This document shows, in pieces, positions 57,495 through 64,000 of a stretch of 64,000 bases of DNA. This stretch comes from Aquilaria yunnanensis. Taxonomy: Eukaryota; Streptophyta; Magnoliopsida; Malvales; Thymelaeaceae. Numbering within the stretch: the stretch's first letter is position 1; each line of letters opens with the position of its first letter. Location: assembly GCA_039654915.1 (NCBI GenBank), contig CM077593.1, positions 119,095,413 through 119,159,412 of the forward strand, given 5' to 3'. Under the pieces are notes generated by a model. That model made no database searches, was not told the origin of the DNA, and saw only the letters and a program-made list of their open reading frames with translations. The translations under genes were made by a program, and so were the position numbers.

Positions 57495-57953
57495 TCAAAC
57501 AGAGGCCTCTTCGAATTCATGAAAGCTCCAATGTAGAATCAATCTGATTGTCTCTTCATTGTGTAAACATAATTTCCACATTTCTTGCTCAAGCCATACA
57601 AAAGCTTGCCCAATGAAATTCGTAATCACCAAATGAAGCACCATGTTGCAGAGAAGGAAGTCCGCAAAAGCATGCTCTGGTGCTAAATCCTTAAATTCCT
57701 TTTTTTTTTGGTTTGCTTGAATGCAGAGACAAACAACAAGAACTGCTGTCCCGATGCAATAAAGAACTCCGGAAAAAAATGAATTAAAAGGAAAATAACC
57801 CACAATAGCCATGTAAACTACATGGATCAGAGCAATGAAGACTGCAAATCCCACATACAGATCAATGATCTAGAGATTGGTGGGAGTGGCGGCGTAGGCT
57901 GAGCGAAAGGAGTGAAAAAGAGCTTGCGCTTCCTTGCTTGCTGATCTCCCCAT
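57495..57953 (-). pseudogene. DAD1: DAD1 (oligosaccharyltransferase subunit) processed pseudogene
   Basis: From the ATG at 57953 the minus strand encodes MGRSASKEAQALFHSFRSAY and AATPTNL, a stop at codon 28 (57870-57872), then IIDLYVGFAVFIALIHVVYM, GYFPFNSFFSGVLYCIGTAV, KEFKDLAPEHAFADFLLCNM and VLHLVITNFIG. DAD1 is a small membrane subunit of the ER oligosaccharyltransferase; the plant protein is 115 residues. Here codon 115 is reached exactly with no indel, but the normal stop is replaced by CAA, so the frame runs on to 57495. No introns are present, whereas plant DAD1 genes have several. A T-rich tract at 57433-57455 could be the old poly-A tail. The premature stop makes it a pseudogene. 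Confidence 0.9.
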
Positions 57954-60370
57954 TTCTCTACCTTCCTCAGACGACTGAGACCTAACAAAACATGTTTTTT
58001 CTCTCATTCAGCTGATCGATCTTGGAACACTATTCTTCAGTCTCTTCAAAAAATCTTTGTCCGAACCCAAAATCTCTGTTCGTGTTCTTTTGTCTCATTC
58101 GATGCTCTATTTGGTGAGAACCGTGTGATGTCTCGCGCCCACAGGTTAAGAAACAGAAGGCGCAAAGCGGCGTTAAGAGGAAATAGAATTAAAGGGCAAA
58201 TTTGACTCTATCCAAGTTGACGGGGTTAACTGTCTGTGTATGATGAGTTTAATGGCTAAAAGTAGCTTTAGTCCTTTTTTTATCCACTCCATGAAAGACA
58301 GGAATTTTGCGGAATCAGACTAAGCACGAGCACAAACTACCTTTGTGGAAAGACAAGAAATGACATGTGCCTGAAATTTCGAATATTTGTCTGATTTAGG
58401 GCCACATCCAACATTTTCTCTGCTGTCTAGAATTTTCAACTATTTCATTTGATTTCATTTAACTCATTTCATTTTATGTATATAGGAATCATGAACATTT
58501 TTTTAGTATTTACTGCCGTTTCTTTTGTCAAGAAAAATGATTTAATACGTATTTGCTTTTGCAGGCGTTGGATGCCTTAGGTCCAATTATTTGGGAGACC
58601 AGCGTACGAATATATTTTCTATTGTATTTTGTACTTTTTAAAGAAAGCTATGTAATCTATATGACCTGAAAAAAGTGCAGAAACAAACTTGCACTTGATC
58701 GTGTGCAAAAACTAATCACAAATATTTTTTTTAGATAGAAAAAATATGCAATTAATTCTCTATTGAAATGAATGATACTAGTATTTGCTCACATGCATAC
58801 TCCAACATATTTAGGGTTAAAATTTTGAATTGTTTCTCTCCAAAAATGTTTGTGACGTTTTGATTCTCTTAATAATTACAATTATTAATGATGTGCATCA
58901 TAAATAAATTAATTAAACATATTTATCTAATATTATCTTTTATCAACTAGTACAATTATAATAATAAATGCGTGAGCATTACATAATCAAAATGGCATAT
59001 TTGAAATGATAAGTATAATTAAGGAAAAGTAAAAAATATTCCAGAGACAAGAAAAAAGATAAATATTTAGGATAGATGGAGTAATTTAGGTTCAAAATTC
59101 AACCCTCTGTTTTCGCTCCTTTAACGTTTCAACTTTTATATGCTAAAAAAGTTGGAGAGGTTATACATGGGGACATTTTATTTGTTTATTTATTTATTTA
59201 TTATTATTATTATTGTTGTTGTTATTATTATTTATTTATGATTTGTTCTCCATCGCACAGTACTTTAGACTCTTTTTTCCGTAATTATTTATTTTAACAA
59301 ACTATTTCTGTTGCGAATATTTTTGTTTGAACAAAAAAAACAATACAAATATAGCACGCTAACACAAAAGCACCCCAGCTGCCTTCAGAAGCAAAACAGA
59401 TAATTAAGTGCTCGATATATTAAAATTGATAACGTCATAATATATTAGTATATCGATCATTAATTAGGAAGAAAAGTCTTAATTATTGTTATGGCATAGT
59501 CTAATGAAATTAGGTCAACAGATCTTCTTCTTTTTTTTTTTTTTCCTGAAAGAAGACTTACAGATCTGATTCTTGATAATAATGATTGAAAAATAAGGCG
59601 ACAAGGTTGAAAGAGGTGTTAGTGGGAAGTGAGATGGAATATATATGAATAAAAATTGGAGAATTAAGACCCAACCCAATTGGTTCAGTTGTCAACTTGG
59701 CATCTAAAATTTGTAAATAATGGGAGGAGTTGGTGGCAGTCGCGTGGATACCACACTCCTTCCCCATTTTCTTATTATTATGATCTCTTCCCACCCTCAC
59801 CACCATCTCCATCTCACCTAGCTAGGTGCTCTCCCACTCGGCAATCCATTATTGTTGTTTTAGAACAACCCCTTTTTGGCCCTTAATTGTAGGATAAAGG
59901 AGTGCTGGAGCGTGTCGTCGGATCTGATCATGAAGGAATCTCGTTTTACATGATAGATTTTATAACTGTTCCTCTGCCCAGGAAGGCTTATAATGAATTA
60001 CTCATATATATAGACAGAATTTGAAGTGAATGTTTAGAAGGGTTAAACTAGTACACAACTTTTTTTTTAAATTTAGTTTGGTTTAGTGATGAGGGCCAAG
60101 TCTTATAAATTAAATTTACAGCATTTTATAAATTTTAGTGAATAATTTAATTTACATTATATACCCCTTAGTTTAAAAAATTTTGGGGAGAGCCCACCCC
60201 TACGTTTTCATTAAGCTCAGCCACTCACTATACTATTACATCCACTAAGAGTACTTAATTTATGAAAAAGGCATTATAATATAATATAAACTTGGTCAGA
60301 AGAGAAGATAGTTGCGTCTGCAATAAGTAACCTCCAACTCGATCGACCTAAATCAAATGTGTCGACGAAT

Positions 60371-60442
60371 TAAGAGGAGTGCAAATTAAGATATATATAT
60401 TAAGAGGAGTGCAAATTAAGATATATATATATATATATATAT
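60371..60442. repeat. 30-bp direct duplication followed by an AT run
   Basis: TAAGAGGAGTGCAAATTAAG plus ATATATATAT occurs at 60371-60400 and again at 60401-60430, the second copy extending into (AT)n. Confidence 0.88.
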
Positions 60443-60573
60443 TCCAAAATTCAGGTCACGCAACGCATGCATGAAGAGTTTGGGATGGAAGACCTTGTTA
60501 CGTGGCAAACAAAAAGCACGTTCTAGCGATCCATTCCTGGCAAGGGAAAGGGCACACGTAAAGAAATAATGGG

Positions 60574-60595
60574 AGCTAGCTAGCTAGCTAGCTAG
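60574..60595. repeat. CTAG/AGCT tetranucleotide repeat
   Basis: GCTAGCTAGCTAGCTAGCTAG, five repeats; a self-complementary run. Confidence 0.88.
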
Positions 60596-61600
60596 TGCAT
60601 GATTTAGGGGATGAAAGGAGCTCGCTCGCACGTTAATGCATCTAAATACGAACACTACACAAGCAGGATATCGAAACTGAAAGATCCAAAATCCAAATTG
60701 GAAACGCGTCAAATTGCTAGCTTTAATTTGTCTTGTTCACTAACCTCTCATGCTTTTCTCATGATCGATGCCAGTTACAACTGCATGCCTTAAAGTACAA
60801 TGCCCCTATCTATCTCCTCACCCTTCTCCCCAGCCTATGTTTCCGCCTCCTCATATATAATTCATTTTCTCTACTTCATCTCGCTTACATGTTTACTTGA
60901 TCGTATCGACTGTTTTTGTTTATCACTCTATAGTACAACGAATTATTAAAAATTGGTTTCTTCAATTTTTTGAGGTTGCCCACCACCAATTTGGGGATAA
61001 GAAACTGCTTCCTCTGTGCATGTCTGGGGGGCCGCTGAAGAAAATGAAGTGTCGACATGATAGATATATATGTATATTTTGCACTAGCTATAACTTCCTT
61101 TTGCATGTTGCTCCCTATTAATTAGTGCAAAAGCTGTGCTCGATTGAAGCTGATCTGGAGCTTTAATTTGAACAACTTTTTATCCATATTCCCAGATGAT
61201 TAATGAGCATCTTATCCCTAGTAATTGGTAATCCCATCCATCCCAGATGATTAACTTTTTCTGACTAGCTAGCTACCCTGCAGGTACCTACTTTTGACAA
61301 TGTAATGCATAAGTACAAGCCATTATGCTTATTACTGTTATTGTTCTTACTGTCTAGAAAAAAAAAATATTCAGATAAATTCTAACACAAAATTCTCTTC
61401 TCTCTCGGTTATATATGTAATAAATCATGTAACTTGTCATTCTTTTTTCAACTGTTATCTATTAGATCATATATCGAGTTAAAGAAGATTTGGCAACTAT
61501 CTGTAAGTTGAGCATTTTGGATTCTTATTATTTTCCTGCCGAGAATATTATATATATATATAAATCTTATTACACAATGCACATGAGCTATTGATCACTC

Positions 61601-61770
61601 TTTTTTCTTTTATTTTCATCTTTTTCTAATTTAGTGCTTGTACCCCACATTTGCCTCCACTCCATCAGCTAACTTGGACATCCATAAATACGTATACCCC
61701 TTCTTACCAAGCGTGTGCCCTCCACACTTTTCTCCTCACTTCCATTTCCCTGAACTGTAGAAGTTCTGCC
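61601..61770 (+). promoter_or_regulatory. Core promoter and 5' UTR of the iron transporter-like gene
   Basis: A TATA-like CATAAATAC at 61683-61691 lies about 80 bases before the ATG at 61771, with a CT-rich leader between. Transcription would start near 61710-61720. An in-frame TAG at 61758-61760 (in CTGTAGAAG) before the ATG supports that start. Confidence 0.5.
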
Positions 61771-62430
61771 ATGGAATCCAACCAAACTTCAACTTTGTCC
61801 GTCGCCAAACTCGCTCTCCCTCCAAACAACGTCATCCAACATCCCACCACCCTTGACCTTGAGTCCAGTGAGGAAGCATTCGACTATTCCAAGCGTGCTC
61901 AATGGCTAAGAGCAGCAGTCCTCGGTGCCAACGATGGCCTGGTCTCCACCGCCTCCCTGATGATGGGCGTAGGCGCTGTCAGGCAAGACGTTAAGGCCAT
62001 GATCCTCACCGGATTCGCCGGCCTTGTGGCCGGTGCCTGCAGCATGGCCATCGGCGAGTTCGTGTCCGTCTATTCCCAACTCGACATTGAGGTGGCCCAG
62101 ATGAAGAGGGAGAAGCAAAGAGGTGAAGAGAGCAGTGAGAAGGAAGAACCCTTGCCAAATCCGTTACAAGCTGCAGCAGCGTCGGCTTTGGCGTTTTCGG
62201 TTGGTGCAATGGTTCCGTTATTGGCGGCAGCTTTTATAAGGCCGTACAGGCTGCGGGTTGGAGTGGTGCTGGTGGCTGTCAGCTTGGCGCTCTTTCTGTT
62301 CGGGTGGTTGGGAGCAGCGTTGGGGAAAGCACCGGTGGTGAGATCAGCCTTTAGGGTTCTAGTAGGGGGGTGGGTCGCCATGGCCGTCACCTTCGGGCTC
62401 ACGAAGTTGATTGGAACGAGTGGGCTGTGA
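61771..62430 (+). CDS. Vacuolar iron transporter-like protein (VTL / nodulin-21 type)
   Basis: Single-exon gene, 219 residues, ATG at 61771, TGA at 62428-62430. It belongs to the CCC1/VIT1 family, which moves Fe2+ (and Mn2+) from cytosol into the vacuole by exchange with protons. The conserved first-helix motif GANDGLVSTASLMMGVGA lies at 52-69; GFAGLVAGACSMAIGEFVSV at 81-100 forms the second helix. A short charged linker (about 108-128: QMKREKQRGEESSEKEEPLP) replaces the long metal-binding cytosolic loop of VIT1, the mark of the shorter VTL proteins. Three further hydrophobic segments lie at about 134-156, 162-184 and 193-215. An upstream in-frame extension to 61651 has no ATG-based support. 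Plant VTLs are typically repressed under iron shortage; no element for this could be shown here. Confidence 0.93.
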   Translation: MESNQTSTLSVAKLALPPNNVIQHPTTLDLESSEEAFDYSKRAQWLRAAVLGANDGLVSTASLMMGVGAVRQDVKAMILTGFAGLVAGACSMAIGEFVSVYSQLDIEVAQMKREKQRGEESSEKEEPLPNPLQAAAASALAFSVGAMVPLLAAAFIRPYRLRVGVVLVAVSLALFLFGWLGAALGKAPVVRSAFRVLVGGWVAMAVTFGLTKLIGTSGL

Positions 62431-62557
62431 AATTAATATTGGTACTGTGTTGAAATATATATACTAACTAATACCATGTATCTTCTCTTTGCTTTCTCTG
62501 GTTGCTCATGGAAGTATTCTGTAAGCAAAGTGATAAATAAAATTCTAGAGTTTATGA
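62431..62557. other. 3' UTR / spacer before the third CACTA element
   Basis: 127 bases between the transporter stop and the CACTA end. The word AATAAA at 62535-62540 could serve as a poly-A signal. Confidence 0.4.
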
Positions 62558-64000
62558 CACTACTAAAAAAACCAACTTTTCCAACTGCTAATTTACCAAC
62601 GGCTACGCCGTTGGTATTTACCAACGCGTAGAACCGTTGGTAATTTTTTTTCAACGTGCATGCGTTGGTGATGGATTCAAAAAAATTTAACAGTGTATTT
62701 TTTATTTTTCCAACGTGCAAACCGTTGGTAAAATTCCAACTTCCTAGCAGTTGGTAAAATTTTTTTTTTTTTTAAAGGGTGATTTACCAACGGCTAGCCG
62801 TTGGTAAATATTTTCCAACGTTCACGCGTTGGTAAGTGAAAAAAAAAAATAGACATTTTTTTTTTCCAACGTGCAAACCGTTGGAAATTACCAACGGCCT
62901 TAGCCGTTGGTAAAATTCCAACTTCCAGCAGTTGGTGAGGTTTTTTTTTTTTGATTTTTTTTGATTTTTTTTGATTTTTTTTTTTTTGCTTTAGTTAAAC
63001 GGTGCGTTTTGATTAATTTTTTTTAAAACCCCCCCCCCCCCCAGCGTCGCGTCTCGCGAAAACTTCTTTTTCTTCTCCTCTGGTTCGTCTCTCTCTCTCT
63101 CTCTCCTGTTTCTCTCTCCTCCGTTCCAAGCTCACACATCACACACATTCACTTGTTTGCGTCAATTGGGACCAGAAACTTTTTCTTTGAGGTCGGAGAT
63201 TCGTCGATCCGGTGGCGTTTTTTTAGATCCGAAGGTTAATTATTTTTTTCAGCATTTTTCGAATTTTTTTTTTTATGTTTTCTCCCTATTTGAGCTTCTT
63301 GGTTTATAATAGGTTGGAGATGTTGGTTTTTATTGCAGGATTGAAGCGATTTGGAGGTGTTTGAAGGAAGTTAGTATTTTTTTTTTGAGGTAACCGCGTG
63401 TATTTCGGATTTTTTAATTTTTTTCCTTAATAATTACGTATTTTCGTATTATATTGTGTTAATTTGGTTTGAAATATGTGCAATATTTGTTATTTTGTGT
63501 TGCATTTGGTTGGATATTTATTTTTTAGGTTACCCATTACAATTGTTTTTTTATGTGCATTTTTTTACAATTTTTTGTTATTTTCGGGATTAATTAGAAT
63601 TTATGAAAAAATTATATTTAAGTGATTTGTTTAGGTAGTATATTGACATTTTCCAATGACAAAATATTGTAGAATATTTATTTTTTTTTTCATATGCTGA
63701 CAAATAATTTTTAAAATAAAAATTAGATTTGCTAATTTCTTTATAAAAAAAATGATACTTCTATTTATGAAGTAATTGAAAAATGAATAAAATGTTAAAC
63801 AACTTAATATTAATATTGCAACAAGCATTAAGTATTGGTTTATAAATATTAAAATCCATTATAGATATAGAAATTATTAGTAAATTGAGAAAGATATAAA
63901 TTATTTAGATAGATAAAGTTTATTAGAAGTAAATGCGTTTAATGTATTTAACATATTATTAATATTTGTTTATGTAAATATTATCCGCATTTTTTTGGTA
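62558..64000 (+). mobile_element. Third CACTA transposon (left part, continues beyond the window)
   Basis: It begins CACTACTAAAAAAACC at 62558. The subterminal region to about 62945 is dense in TTACCAACGG / CCGTTGGTAA and CCAACGTGCA / TGCGTTGG pairs, the same design as the outer and inner CACTA elements. A T-rich stretch and a C run (63027-63041) follow. A GC/CT-rich leader-like block (63042-63240) then comes, and possible splice signals nearby (GTTAATT at about 63234, TGCAG near 63340). The rest is AT-rich. The right end and TSD are outside the window. Confidence 0.8.

Larger units (their letters stand above)
57954..61600. other. AT-rich upstream region of the iron transporter-like gene, no gene seen
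   Basis: Includes a CT-rich stretch at 57955-58200 that may be 5' UTR of the DAD1 retrocopy, low-complexity TTA/TTG runs (59177-59240), and a few short open frames without recognisable content. No transposon ends were fixed. Confidence 0.4.

Noticed and set aside
61651..61770. N-terminal extension of the iron transporter-like protein
   Set aside because: No ATG supports it; the family's usual length and the ATG at 61771 fit 219 residues.

Overview
This window is nuclear DNA of a eudicot plant. The evidence is GT-AG spliced genes with plant-type proteins (exocyst SEC5, a VIP1-type group I bZIP factor, a vacuolar iron transporter-like protein) in AT-rich DNA filled with plant transposon families: Ty1/copia, Ty3/gypsy, CACTA, Mutator-like (MULE), hAT, Stowaway-like and LINE. 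The species cannot be named from the sequence.

Layout. 1-10454 (+) is the 3' part of a SEC5 exocyst gene, 14 exons, with its 5' end outside the window. Its introns hold a fold-back element, a possible SINE and a LINE tail. 11642-14844 (-) is a complete four-exon VIP1-type bZIP gene. 15769-18528 is a long-TIR element split by a hAT copy. 18972-29400 is a nest: an outer CACTA element contains a Ty1/copia element (20243-28193), which contains an inner CACTA element (23792-26515) and a small MULE (21539-22219). All four insertions have matching target-site duplications (TSDs). 30995-40284 is a decayed Ty3/gypsy element with a 64-bp tandem array and antisense ORFs; its left LTR is split by a 2.4-kb solo LTR.

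40770-55560 is a cluster of non-autonomous DNA transposons, several carrying GC-rich, gene-like cargo. The clearest is a Pack-MULE at 44009-45655 carrying pieces of a methyltransferase gene and a B-box gene. 57495-57953 (-) is an intronless DAD1 retropseudogene. 61771-62430 (+) is an intact single-exon vacuolar iron transporter-like gene. A third CACTA element of the same type starts 127 bp after its stop and runs off the window.

The three intact genes are unrelated in function (secretion, stress transcription, iron storage) and show no operon-like link. The main interest is transposon biology: a family of transposase-less CACTA elements with dense CCAACGG/CCGTTGG inverted subterminal repeats, two of them with a promoter-like segment and a pyrimidine-rich leader, and the gene fragments caught by MULEs. 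Element ends and TSDs were read by eye; names of families follow terminal structure and recognisable protein motifs, not database searches.
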